Shown: positions 1 through 8,393 of the stretch, in pieces
Numbering within the stretch: position 1 is the stretch's first letter
Layout of the letters: each line of letters opens with the position of its first letter
Assembly (NCBI RefSeq): GCF_011302915.1
Contig: NZ_CP049872.1
Span: 558,001 to 622,000 of the forward strand
Origin: Thermomonas sp. HDW16
Lineage (GTDB): Bacteria > Pseudomonadota > Gammaproteobacteria > Xanthomonadales > Xanthomonadaceae
Direction: 5' to 3'
DNA: 64,000 nt
Notes under the pieces: model-generated
Told to the model about the DNA's origin: nothing
Database searches by the model: none
The model's input: only the letters and a program-made list of their open reading frames with translations
Made by a program: the position numbers and the translations under genes

Positions 1-1488
1 GGCGTCGTGATGCAGCGGGAAGCGCAATTGGTACAGCCGCGTTTCTTCCGGATAGCGCTTGCCGTCGACGTTGACCAGGCCGAACACGCCGCGGTCGAAC
101 CAGCCGTTGTCCTGCGCCACTTCCACCGCGATGCGGCGTTGTTCGTCGCTGTAGCGCGAAAGCGCGTCCTTCCATTCGCGCTCCGCCCAGCCCTTGCGAT
201 CCAGCGCGAACAATTGCAAGGCGCGGACGATGGCGGGATCGCGGGCGATGGCCTGCTTCGCGGCCGGAGTGACGGCCGGCTGCCACGGGCACAACGCATA
301 CGGCTGTTCCAGCTTGTCGGCGGCGAGGAAGCCGTGGAAATCCGGCTTCAGCGCGGCCTGTCGGTACAGTGCCTTGGCGCCTGCGGCATCGCCGGTGAGT
401 TCGCTGGTGCGTGCGGCGAAATACGTCCAACGCGAATCGTTGCGTTGTGCATCGGGCATGCGCCGGATCGCCGCCAATGCGGCGGCCCAATCGCTGCGCG
501 ACAGCGCTTCGCGTACCTGCCATTCGTGCAACGAAGCGTCGTACGCCGACAGCGGCACCGCCGTCAGCCGGCGTGCGGAATCCGGCAGGTAGGACGCCAC
601 CGTCCATAGCGCGATCGGATACAGCACGCGGCCGCGTTCTTCCTCGTTGAAGCCAAGCGTGCTGGCGATGCCGGGCAACATCGCTTCGGCGCGATCGGGT
701 GAATTCTTCGCCAGCTTCGCCAGTGCGTAAGAGGCGACCAACCGGCTGCGCGGCGTCTTCGGCCAGGCATCGACACCGCTACTCGGCGCGTCGATATAGG
801 CCGCATACGCGTTCGCCAGCACGGCATCGTCTGCCTCCATGCCGCGCGCGATGGCGCGGATCACCCCGGATTGGGTTTCCGCGGCGGCCTTGTCGAACCG
901 CTCCCAGCGCAGCGTTCCATCCAGCCCGCCTTGCGTTGCGAGTTGCGCGAACGGCGCATCGCAGGCATCCGGCAGCGACGTGCCGCTGCTGCGCCACAGC
1001 GCTTGTACTTCGTGCGCCCAATGCCCATCGGTGCGGCCGAGTTGCAATTGCGCGTTGGCGCGGGCGCAGCGCAGGGATGGATCGTCGATGCCATCGTCCC
1101 AGGCGGAGAGGAAGGCGGCCGCATCGTTGCGTTTGGCCAACGCGGCCAGCCATTCGTTGCGGAATGCTTGCGCCACCGGTGTTCCACGGTATTTGGCGAG
1201 GAACGTGCCGCCGCGTTCGGTGGGCAGGATGGCGAAATCGCGGCGCAACGTGGCGTATTCCAGCCAGCCGGCCAGCGGTTGGCCGGCATAGGCAGGCAGG
1301 GCGGATGCATCCAGCGTGCCGCGCGCAGCGGCGTCGAATGCGGCGCGAAGCGCGTCGTTGGGCGTCGCGATCCGTACTGGCGGATTGGCGGATTGAACGG
1401 CCGGCGCCGGGGTTTGCGCACAGGCGCTGCTGCTTGCGCACAGGTTGGCGAGCAGCACGGTAAGCATGGACAGTGTGGACTTGTGCAT
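1..1488 (-). CDS. slt: Soluble lytic murein transglycosylase, N-terminal part (runs off the left edge)
   Basis: Periplasmic enzyme that cleaves peptidoglycan glycan strands. The reading frame is open from an ATG at 1488 to the first base of the window (496 codons), so the C-terminal part is missing. The visible protein starts with a signal peptide ending near ...SSACA-Q (about residue 25). It continues as an alpha-helical Slt70-like superhelical domain with typical stretches such as WTYFAARTSEL and ADKLEQPYALCP, which precede the catalytic domain in this family. The catalytic SLT domain with its glutamate lies outside the window, so activity cannot be judged. It is divergent from the TauE gene, with 48 bases between the starts. 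Family assignment rests on resemblance to Slt70 U/L domains. Confidence 0.85.
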   Translation of the reverse strand, partial: MHKSTLSMLTVLLANLCASSSACAQTPAPAVQSANPPVRIATPNDALRAAFDAAARGTLDASALPAYAGQPLAGWLEYATLRRDFAILPTERGGTFLAKYRGTPVAQAFRNEWLAALAKRNDAAAFLSAWDDGIDDPSLRCARANAQLQLGRTDGHWAHEVQALWRSSGTSLPDACDAPFAQLATQGGLDGTLRWERFDKAAAETQSGVIRAIARGMEADDAVLANAYAAYIDAPSSGVDAWPKTPRSRLVASYALAKLAKNSPDRAEAMLPGIASTLGFNEEERGRVLYPIALWTVASYLPDSARRLTAVPLSAYDASLHEWQVREALSRSDWAAALAAIRRMPDAQRNDSRWTYFAARTSELTGDAAGAKALYRQAALKPDFHGFLAADKLEQPYALCPWQPAVTPAAKQAIARDPAIVRALQLFALDRKGWAEREWKDALSRYSDEQRRIAVEVAQDNGWFDRGVFGLVNVDGKRYPEETRLYQLRFPLHHDA

Positions 1489-1536
1489 GGCCGGACTATA
1501 GCCGAGCATTTCTGAACGTCTTTTCGTGGATCGTCG

Positions 1537-2343
1537 ATGACCGCAGGGCTGCTGTTGTATCTGTTGCTGGGCGCGTGCGCGGGCGTGTTGGCCGGTCTGC
1601 TGGGCATCGGCGGCGGGTTGGTGCTGGTGGCGGCGCTGGCCTGGTTATTGCCGAAACAGGGCGTGCCGCCCGATGCGGCGATGCACGTGGCCTTGGCCAG
1701 TTCGATGGCGAGCATCGTGCTCACCGCTGCATCGTCCGCGCGGGCGCACAATCGGCGGGGCAGCGTGCTGTGGCCGACGGTAGCGTGGCTGGTGCCGGGC
1801 GTGTTGCTGGGTGGCTGGCTGGGCAGCCGCGTGGCGATTGGCCTGTCGGGCGATGTCCTGCGCTGGTGCGTGGCGATCTATTGCTTCATCGTCGCGGCGC
1901 AGATGCTGTTGTCGCGTACGCAGTTGCGCGGCGATGCAAACGTCGTGCCGCGCGGGCCGGCGTATACCGCGATGGGTGGCGTGATCGGGGCCTTGTCCGC
2001 GCTGGTCGGCATCGGTGGTGGCAGCATGACCGTGCCCTTGCTGGTCTGGCGTGGCGTCACGCCGGTACGCGCGGTGGGTACTTCATCCGCCTGCGGCGTC
2101 TTCATCGGCATCGGCAGTGCGCTTGGCTATGCCTTGCAGGCGCCGGCCGGCGTGGTGCCGCTGGCGTACAGCGTGGGTTATGTCTATCTGCCTGCAGCCG
2201 TCGGCGTGGCGGCGGCTTCTGTGCTGATGGCGCCATACGGCACCCGGCTGGCACATGCGGTCAGCGGCGAAACGCTCAAGCGCGTGTTCGCGCTCTTCAT
2301 GATCCTGGTCGGCAGCAGCTTCGTGTGGGGCGCGCTGCGCTAG
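1537..2343 (+). CDS. TauE/SafE family sulfite/anion exporter
   Basis: Integral inner-membrane protein of 268 residues. Proteins of this family export small sulfur-containing or organic anions; the substrate is not predictable here. The sequence is almost entirely hydrophobic (about 8 helices). It shows the internal duplication of the family: the glycine-rich motif GLLGIGGG near residues 20-27 recurs as LVGIGGGS near 150-157. Full length for the family. It converges on the EEP gene with only 4 bases between the stop codons, so no classical terminator fits there. Confidence 0.88.
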   Translation: MTAGLLLYLLLGACAGVLAGLLGIGGGLVLVAALAWLLPKQGVPPDAAMHVALASSMASIVLTAASSARAHNRRGSVLWPTVAWLVPGVLLGGWLGSRVAIGLSGDVLRWCVAIYCFIVAAQMLLSRTQLRGDANVVPRGPAYTAMGGVIGALSALVGIGGGSMTVPLLVWRGVTPVRAVGTSSACGVFIGIGSALGYALQAPAGVVPLAYSVGYVYLPAAVGVAAASVLMAPYGTRLAHAVSGETLKRVFALFMILVGSSFVWGALR

Positions 2344-2347
2344 CGAC

Positions 2348-3106
2348 TTACTCGAACGCGCGTTCCGGCACGTCGAGTTCGACCGACAACGCCAAATGAT
2401 CCGAGCGTGCGGCAGGCAGTGCCTGCATCGCGGCCACCTGCAGCGCCGAGGTGACCAGCACGTGGTCGATCGCGCGTTGCGGTTTCCACGAAGGGAACGT
2501 GGGTACGTTTGCCGAAGGCGGTTGCAGTTGCGTATTGCGATACAGGGCCTGCATTTCCGGCCGATCCGGGTCGCAGTTGAAGTCGCCCATCAGTACCGCA
2601 TGTGGGTGGTCGCCCAGCAGTTCGGCGATGAAGTCGACCTGCGCGCGCCGCGATTGCGCGCCCAGCGACAGATGCGCCACCGCCACGGTCAGCGCGGCGT
2701 CGCCATTGCCGAAGCTGGCCAGCAACACGCCGCGCCCGCGCACGCGTCCGGGTAGCGCGTGGTTGACCACTTCGCGCGGTTCGAACTTGCTGAGCAGGCC
2801 GTTGGCACTCGACGCCACGCCACCCATGCGTCGGTTCGGCTGGTGGCTCCAGTAGGCGAAGCCGCCGCGTTCGGCCAGGTAATGGGTCTGGTTGGTGAAG
2901 CCGGAGCGCAGGCTGCCGGGATCGGCTTCCTGCAGGCCAACGATGTCATGGCGGCCGGCGAGCTCGGCGATGGCATCGAGCGCACCGCGCTTGTTGCCGG
3001 CGGGCAGCACGTGCGACCAACTGCGTGCCACGTAGTCGTGGTAGCCGCGCGTGCTGGAACCGGCCTGGATATTGGCGCTGAGCAGGCGCAGCCGGCGCAT
3101 GCTCAT
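2348..3106 (-). CDS. Endonuclease/exonuclease/phosphatase (EEP) family hydrolase
   Basis: Metal-dependent phosphodiesterase or nuclease of 252 residues (DNase I-like fold). All key EEP residues are visible: N12 (SANIQ), E60 (LQEAD), H144 (VAHLSLG), D174 and N176 (MGDFNCD), D213-H214 (IDHVL) and D235-H236 (SDHLAL). There is no signal peptide, so it is probably cytoplasmic. The exact substrate (nucleic acid, phospholipid or sugar phosphate) cannot be told from sequence. It lies 22 bases downstream of the DsbA-like lipoprotein gene on the same strand and may be read with it. Met3 at 3100 is an alternative start. Confidence 0.85.
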   Translation of the reverse strand: MSMRRLRLLSANIQAGSSTRGYHDYVARSWSHVLPAGNKRGALDAIAELAGRHDIVGLQEADPGSLRSGFTNQTHYLAERGGFAYWSHQPNRRMGGVASSANGLLSKFEPREVVNHALPGRVRGRGVLLASFGNGDAALTVAVAHLSLGAQSRRAQVDFIAELLGDHPHAVLMGDFNCDPDRPEMQALYRNTQLQPPSANVPTFPSWKPQRAIDHVLVTSALQVAAMQALPAARSDHLALSVELDVPERAFE

Positions 3107-3128
3107 GCCGGCTGCCCGGGAAGCGGCA

Positions 3129-3968
3129 TTACTTGGCTGGTGCCGCCGGGGTTTCGGTGGACGCAGCCGGGGTGACGGTGCCGTGCTGGGCGCGTGCTGC
3201 CACCACCAGTTGATTCATGATGCGGAACATGTCGTCCACGCTCTTGCCCTTCACCCGGTACTTGCCGTTGACGATGAAGGTCGGGGTGCTGGGCTGGTCG
3301 CCGTTGGCGTAGGCATTGAGGATGTACTGCTTGGCGCGGTTGACCTTGGCGGCCACGGCGAAGCTCTGCATGCTGCTGACGAACTGCTTCGGATCGGCGC
3401 CATAGGCGGCGTAGAACGCGGCGATTTCTTCCGGCGTATCCATGCCGCTCTCGCCCTTCAAGGTCTTGTCGATGTGGATGGCGCGGAACATCGCGTCATG
3501 GGTCTTGTCGACCAGCCCCATCGCGTCTGCGGTGTAGAACGCCTTCGCATAGTTGTCCCACATCGAACCGAACGCAGCCGGGACGTACACCATGTGCACG
3601 TCCGGCGGCAGTTTTTCCTTCATCGCGGAGACGGTGGGCTGGACTGCCGCGCAGAACGGGCAAACGTAGCCGAACACTTCGGCGATCTCGATGCGGCCGT
3701 CGGCGGTGTCGAACGGCTGGCCGTTGGCGATGAGGATGTAATCGGTGCCGGCGACCGGCGGCGGTGCCTTGGCGGCGGCGGCTTCGGCAGCCTTGATCGC
3801 GGCTTCACCGGCGGCCTTGCGTGCCGGATCCTCGGCGCTGGCCTGTTGCGCGGCCGGCGCGCTGCTGGCTGCGGCCTGGGCCGGGTCGGTGACGGCAGCC
3901 GGCGTTTCCTTCTTGCAGGCGGCCAGCGGCAGCAGGACGAGGAGCAGCAGGGCGAGGCGATGGGTCAT
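3129..3968 (-). CDS. DsbA-like thioredoxin-fold lipoprotein
   Basis: Predicted thiol:disulfide interchange protein of the envelope, 279 residues. A lipoprotein signal with lipobox LAAC puts the modified cysteine at residue 18. An Ala/Pro-rich linker (about 22-72) follows, then a DsbA fold with catalytic CPFC at 103-106 and the cis-proline segment STPTFIVNG. It differs from the neighbouring soluble DsbA by this lipid anchor and by an Ala/Pro-rich C-terminal tail. The two genes lie in tandem 21 bases apart and are probably one operon, with this gene second. Likely roles are oxidation of exported cysteines or cytochrome c maturation; the direction of electron flow is inferred from CPxC resemblance only. 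Confidence 0.88.
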   Translation of the reverse strand: MTHRLALLLLVLLPLAACKKETPAAVTDPAQAAASSAPAAQQASAEDPARKAAGEAAIKAAEAAAAKAPPPVAGTDYILIANGQPFDTADGRIEIAEVFGYVCPFCAAVQPTVSAMKEKLPPDVHMVYVPAAFGSMWDNYAKAFYTADAMGLVDKTHDAMFRAIHIDKTLKGESGMDTPEEIAAFYAAYGADPKQFVSSMQSFAVAAKVNRAKQYILNAYANGDQPSTPTFIVNGKYRVKGKSVDDMFRIMNQLVVAARAQHGTVTPAASTETPAAPAK

Positions 3969-3989
3969 GGCGGTTTCCGTCGTGGTGTG

Positions 3990-4688
3990 TCAGGTGCGTG
4001 GCTTGGTGGCGGTCGGCTTGGCCGGCTTCGGTGCGGGTTTCTTCGGCACCGGGCCGATGGCCTTGAGGATGCGGCTGGCATTGGCCAGCAGGCCCTCGTA
4101 GCTGTTGCCGAGCACCAGGTATTTGCCGGCGATCACCAGCGAGGGCGTGCCAGGGATATTGCTGCGCATCTGGAATTCGCGTGCGTTCGCGGCCTTGGCC
4201 TGCAGGGTGGCTTCGTCCTTCTGCGCAGTGGCAAAGGCCTTGGCGTTCACACCTGGCAGGCGCGTATAGAAAGCGGTCAACTGCGGGATGGTGGCGTTGC
4301 GCGGCAGTTCGCCGGTTTCGTGGATGGCGCGAAACACACGGTCGTGGGTCGCACCGACGGCATTGGCGCCCTCGGCGATGAAGAACAGGCGGGCGAAGGC
4401 ATCATTCGGGTCGAACATGGCCGGCACCAGCACCAGCTGCGCGTTTGCCGGCATGGTTGCCTTCCACTTTTCCAGCATCGGCGCGAAATGCGCGCAGTGC
4501 GGGCACCAGTAGCCGAACACCTCGGCGACCTCGATCTTGCCGGGGGCGCCGCGATACGGCTTGCCGCCTTCGATCAGCTTGTATTCGACGCCCTCGGTCA
4601 GACCGGGTAGTGGCGCGGTTTGCTGCGCATGCGCGGGGGCAAAGGCGGCGGCGACCAGCAGGGACAGGGATAGCAGGATCGCGCGCAT
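3990..4688 (-). CDS. dsbA: Periplasmic thiol:disulfide oxidoreductase DsbA
   Basis: Introduces disulfide bonds into exported proteins. The 232-residue product has a cleavable signal peptide (cut near AHA-QQ, residue 21), the DsbA active site CPHC at 62-65 and cis-Pro in GTPSLVIAG. A Lys/Pro-rich tail closes the protein. The ATG at 4688 was chosen because the signal peptide starts there; the same frame is open 163 codons further upstream, but that part lies over the cytochrome c4 gene in another frame. CPHC is the classical strongly oxidising motif. First gene of a tandem pair with a lipid-anchored paralogue. Confidence 0.92.
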   Translation of the reverse strand: MRAILLSLSLLVAAAFAPAHAQQTAPLPGLTEGVEYKLIEGGKPYRGAPGKIEVAEVFGYWCPHCAHFAPMLEKWKATMPANAQLVLVPAMFDPNDAFARLFFIAEGANAVGATHDRVFRAIHETGELPRNATIPQLTAFYTRLPGVNAKAFATAQKDEATLQAKAANAREFQMRSNIPGTPSLVIAGKYLVLGNSYEGLLANASRILKAIGPVPKKPAPKPAKPTATKPRT

Positions 4689-4768
4689 TGGATCAGGCCT
4701 CTTGACTGGGGTGTTGGCGGACGAGGATGCCCGCGTCCGCCGCAATGCCCGGTGAAGCGGGTACTGGC

Positions 4769-5545
4769 TCAGTGACCGGATGCAGTCTGGGAAGTTCCGG
4801 CGCTGCGGGCGTGCAGGCCCTGCACGTAGCTGCCCAGCGACTGGATTTCCTCGTCGGTGAGGGTCTTGGCCACGCTGGCCATCAGGTTGAAGTGCGCGGC
4901 ATCCGCATCCTTGGCGGTGGTGGTGCCGGTGCGGTATTCCTCCAGGCGGCGCACGGCGTAAGTCGAATCCTGGCCGTGCAGGGCCGGATACGCCGGGCCC
5001 GGATTGCCGGCGCCGGACGGGCCATGGCAAGCCATGCAGGCCGGGATGCCGCGGGCGGTGTCGCCGGCACGGAACAACTTCTCGCCGACTTGGTAGAACT
5101 TCAGGCCCTTGTTCGGGCCGTCGGCGATCACGGTGTCGTCGGCGATGCCGGCACCGGCTTTCTGCGATGCGAACCATGCACCCACGTCGCGCATGTCCTG
5201 GGCACTGAGCATGCTGGCGAACGGCACCATCACCGGGGCCAGGCCGCTGGTGCGCTCGCCATTCTTGAACAGGGCCAGCTGCTGGGCGATGTAGCGCTCC
5301 GGCATGCCGGCGATGCGCGGGGCATTCGATTGCATGGCGTTGCCGTCGAGGCCATGGCAGGCGGCGCAGGCACCGGCCTTGCTCTGGCCCGCGGTGGCGT
5401 CGCCCCAGGTGGCGGGCTTGTCGTCCAGCGGCGCGGCTTGCACCGGTGCATTGTCGGGCACGGCAACGGCGGTGCTCTGGGCATAGGCAACCGTGGCCAG
5501 CGCGAGGCAGGCAACACCGACAAGACCATGACGGACAAGACGCAT
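4769..5545 (-). CDS. Diheme cytochrome c4
   Basis: Periplasmic electron carrier that passes electrons from the bc1 complex to terminal oxidases. The product is 258 residues, with a signal peptide ending about AYA-Q (22) and two cytochrome c domains each with a CxxCH heme site: CAACH at 60-64 and CMACH at 170-174. Methionines in both halves are available as axial ligands. The ATG at 5545 was preferred to a GTG four codons upstream because GTGGAG sits six bases before it. Upstream lies AT-rich sequence (TTAATTAA) in a spacer shared with the divergent engB gene. It stands 80 bases upstream of dsbA, consistent with a periplasmic redox cluster. Confidence 0.92.
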   Translation of the reverse strand: MRLVRHGLVGVACLALATVAYAQSTAVAVPDNAPVQAAPLDDKPATWGDATAGQSKAGACAACHGLDGNAMQSNAPRIAGMPERYIAQQLALFKNGERTSGLAPVMVPFASMLSAQDMRDVGAWFASQKAGAGIADDTVIADGPNKGLKFYQVGEKLFRAGDTARGIPACMACHGPSGAGNPGPAYPALHGQDSTYAVRRLEEYRTGTTTAKDADAAHFNLMASVAKTLTDEEIQSLGSYVQGLHARSAGTSQTASGH

Positions 5546-5666
5546 GCGGAACTCCACAACTTAATTAAGAAGATGGCCGGACGGCCTCTGAACTGACGAA
5601 TTATCGTCGGGCCGCACAGGGTGGTCAAACCCGGCAGGGCCGGCGGCGTGATCGACGTGTCATCCT

Positions 5667-6284
5667 ATGCGCATGGCCGTCCCCAATCCCTTCAATCGCG
5701 CCGATTACCTGCTGGCCGCCCATACCCACCGCCAGCTGCCGCCGGACGGTGGCCGCGAGGTCGCTTTCGCCGGCCGTTCCAATGCCGGCAAATCCTCGGC
5801 GCTGAACGCGTTGTGCGGGCGCAATGCGCTGGCGCGGGTGTCCAAGACCCCGGGCCGCACCCAGCAGCTGGTCTATTTCGGCCTGCCGCCGCACGAGGGC
5901 AAGTACCTGGTCGACCTTCCCGGCTACGGATATGCCAAGGTCCCGCAGGATCTGCAGGCGCACTGGCAGGCCTTCCTGGACGGCTATTTCGGCAGCCGTG
6001 GGGCGCTGGCCGGGTTGGTGGTGGTGATGGATATCCGCCACCCGCTGAAGGACTACGACCGTTCGATGATCGGTTATGCGATGCGTCGTGGCCTGCCGGC
6101 GCACGCGCTGCTGACCAAGGCCGACAAACTCTCGCGCGGGGCGGCGATGAACACGGTGCAGGCGGTGCGCAAGGATCTGTCGGCGACTTACGGCGACAGC
6201 GTCAGCGTGCAGGGCTTCTCCGGCGAGACCAAGCAGGGCGTGGATGAATTGCGCGCGATCGTGGCGGGCTGGCTGGAAATCTAG
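5667..6284 (+). CDS. engB: Ribosome biogenesis GTP-binding protein EngB/YihA
   Basis: Essential-type GTPase of large-subunit assembly (and of cell division in E. coli), 205 residues. G1 is GRSNAGKSS (36-44), G3 is DLPGYG (83-88) and G4 is TKAD (150-153), all intact. Met1 (5667) and Met3 (5673) are both possible starts. It is divergent from the cytochrome c4 gene; the 120-base spacer contains a short palindrome GACGA-ATTA-TCGTC at 5595-5608. It converges on the amylase gene, with a repeat element between the two. Confidence 0.93.
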   Translation: MRMAVPNPFNRADYLLAAHTHRQLPPDGGREVAFAGRSNAGKSSALNALCGRNALARVSKTPGRTQQLVYFGLPPHEGKYLVDLPGYGYAKVPQDLQAHWQAFLDGYFGSRGALAGLVVVMDIRHPLKDYDRSMIGYAMRRGLPAHALLTKADKLSRGAAMNTVQAVRKDLSATYGDSVSVQGFSGETKQGVDELRAIVAGWLEI

Positions 6285-6312
6285 GGCGGGTCATCTCGAT
6301 GCGCATCCGGCG

Positions 6313-6366
6313 CCGGCGGGGATCCGCTACGCGCCTCGAAATGCCGCTGCGCGAATGCCCGCCAAC
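6313..6366. repeat. Intergenic inverted-repeat element, copy A
   Basis: A 30-base core at 6325-6354 matches a core at 24941-24970 in 26 of 30 positions, both containing AAATGCCGCT. Each core is flanked by imperfect inverted arms; here GGCGGGGATCCGC (6315-6327) pairs with GCGAATGCCCGCC (6351-6363). It sits between the convergent ends of engB and the amylase gene, where a hairpin could end both transcripts. It looks like a REP-type element; the family is not one I recognise. Confidence 0.55.
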
Positions 6367-6385
6367 GCCGGACGCGCGTCGTGTC

Positions 6386-8227
6386 TTATTCGATCTCCAG
6401 CAACACCGCCGACTTCGCCGGCAAGGTGAGCGTCTCGCCTAGCGCCACCGGCTTGCCGCTCAACGCCTCGCGCGCGCTACGGCCGTGCAGGAAGGCATCG
6501 AAGCGATCCAATGACAGCGATGCCGATTCCGCATTCTTGTTGAGCGCCACCATCACGCCGCGCGGGCCGTCGTGGCGGAAATACACGTACACGCCATCGG
6601 CCGGGGCGAAATGGGTCAGCTTTCCGGTATGTAGTAGCGCGTTTCGCTTGCGCCAGTTGAACAATGCGCGGGTGTAGTCCTGTGCATCGCGTTGTGCAGC
6701 GCTTATGTCGTTGCCGGTGAACGCATCCGCCGCATCGCCCGCCCAGCCGCCCGGCATGTCCGCGCGCAGCAGGCCGTCGTTGCGTTCCTTCGGGCCGCGC
6801 AGCAGGACTTCGGAGCCGTAATAGAACTGCGGCGTGCCGCGCACGGTGGCCAGGTAGGCCATGCCGAGCTTCCACAGCGCCAGGTCGCCATCCACATGCG
6901 CCAGCAGGCGCGCGGTGTCGTGGTTCTCGGCGAACACCACCAGCGCGCCCGGATCCGGATACAGGAAATCGTTGGCCAGCATCTCGTACAGGCCCATCCA
7001 GCCGGTTTCCCAGCCTTCCGGCTGCACCAGCGCATTGCGCAGGGCCAGGTGGATGGGGAAATCCATCATGCTGGGCATGTACGGGACGTGGCCGTCGGGA
7101 TTCACTTTGCCGCGCTGCCAATGGGCGACGACGGCGGGGTTGATGCTCCATTCCTCGCCGACCATCGCGAAGTTCGGATATTCGTCCAGCACCGCCTTCG
7201 CCCAGACGCTGAGGAACTGCGTGTCGGCATAGCCGAAGGTGTCTTCGCGGATGCCGGACAGCCCCGCGTACTCGATCCACCACAAGGTGTTCTGGATCAG
7301 GTAGCGCGCCAGCTGCGGGTTGCGCTGGTTGAGGTCGGGCATCGCGCTGACGAACCAGCCGTCGGTGAACGCGGCGCGATCCGCCGGCGCCGCATGCGGA
7401 TCCTGCAGGGTGGTGCGGCGATGATTGGTTGGCGCGAATTTCGCCCCGTTGTTGATCCAGTCCTTCGCCGGCAGGTCGCGTATCCACCAGTGTTGCGAGC
7501 CGATGTGGTTGAGCACGATGTCCATGATCAGGCCGATACCCTTTGTCCTGGCCTCGCGTGATAGCGCGCGCACGTCTTCGTTGGTTCCCATCCGCGGATC
7601 GGTGCGATACAGGTCGGTGATCGCATAGCCGTGGTAGGAATACGCGGGCTGCTTGTTCTCCAGGAAAGGCGTGGGCCACAACTGGGTGAAGCCCATGCCG
7701 GCGATGTAGTCCAGGTGCTGGCGGATGCCGGCGATGTCGCCGCCGTGGCGGCCATTCGGGTTGTTGCGGTTGGCGGCTTCGCGCATGCCAGCCACGCTGT
7801 CGTTGGATGGATCGCCGTTGGCGAATCGATCCGGAGTGATCAGGTAGATCGCGTCGGCGTTGCTGAAACCTTGGCGTTGCGCGGAACCGGGTTCGCGCGC
7901 ATCGATCCGCCACGGATGCGTGGCGACCACCTTGCCGGCGTCGACGAATTCAATGGCGAGCTCGCCCGGCTTGGCATCGGCCGCGACCTCGACGGTGACG
8001 AACAGGTAATTCGGGTTGTCGGTCTTCTGCACATCGACGATGGCCACGCCCGCGCGCGACAGTCGCGGCGACGCGGTGGCTATGCCCTTGCCATGCACCA
8101 GCAGCTCAACCCGGTTGTGCTGCATGCCGATCCACCAGTTGGCCGGCTCGATGCGTTCGATGTCCGCGGCCTGCGCAGTCGGCACCAGCAGGGACAGGCA
8201 CACGAGGCAGGCGTACACGAGGCGCAT
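6386..8227 (-). CDS. Exported alpha-amylase family protein (cyclomaltodextrinase/neopullulanase-like, GH13)
   Basis: Glycoside hydrolase of 613 residues acting on alpha-glucans or maltodextrins, probably in the periplasm or outside. A signal peptide (cut near AQA-AD, residue 21) is followed by an N-terminal beta domain (about 22-112) of cyclomaltodextrinase type. The GH13 barrel shows DIVLNH (236-241), the nucleophile D329 in GIREDTFGYAD, the acid E358 in VGEEW and the H436-D437 pair in ENHDTAR. A short C-terminal beta domain follows. The start at 8227 gives the signal peptide; upstream in-frame sequence lacks one. It is divergent from gshA. Exact product specificity (pullulan, cyclodextrin, maltose) cannot be told. 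Confidence 0.88.
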   Translation of the reverse strand: MRLVYACLVCLSLLVPTAQAADIERIEPANWWIGMQHNRVELLVHGKGIATASPRLSRAGVAIVDVQKTDNPNYLFVTVEVAADAKPGELAIEFVDAGKVVATHPWRIDAREPGSAQRQGFSNADAIYLITPDRFANGDPSNDSVAGMREAANRNNPNGRHGGDIAGIRQHLDYIAGMGFTQLWPTPFLENKQPAYSYHGYAITDLYRTDPRMGTNEDVRALSREARTKGIGLIMDIVLNHIGSQHWWIRDLPAKDWINNGAKFAPTNHRRTTLQDPHAAPADRAAFTDGWFVSAMPDLNQRNPQLARYLIQNTLWWIEYAGLSGIREDTFGYADTQFLSVWAKAVLDEYPNFAMVGEEWSINPAVVAHWQRGKVNPDGHVPYMPSMMDFPIHLALRNALVQPEGWETGWMGLYEMLANDFLYPDPGALVVFAENHDTARLLAHVDGDLALWKLGMAYLATVRGTPQFYYGSEVLLRGPKERNDGLLRADMPGGWAGDAADAFTGNDISAAQRDAQDYTRALFNWRKRNALLHTGKLTHFAPADGVYVYFRHDGPRGVMVALNKNAESASLSLDRFDAFLHGRSAREALSGKPVALGETLTLPAKSAVLLEIE

Positions 8228-8393
8228 GGGCGGGTTCCGTTGAAGGTGCCAGCCCGAGGCTACAAGCGCGATCCCGCGCGAACAACGCACGCGTGCAGGA
8301 ATACGTATGCAACCGGAACACTGAAAGCCGGCAGGCGGGCTGCCGCGTGTGATCGGCGCGGGATATGCTGCGCATTCACCAAGGATGTAATGC

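Noticed and set aside
5595..5608. Palindrome GACGA-ATTA-TCGTC between cytochrome c4 and engB
   Set aside because: Only 5-base arms; too short to call as an operator without a second occurrence, though its place in a divergent promoter region is noted.
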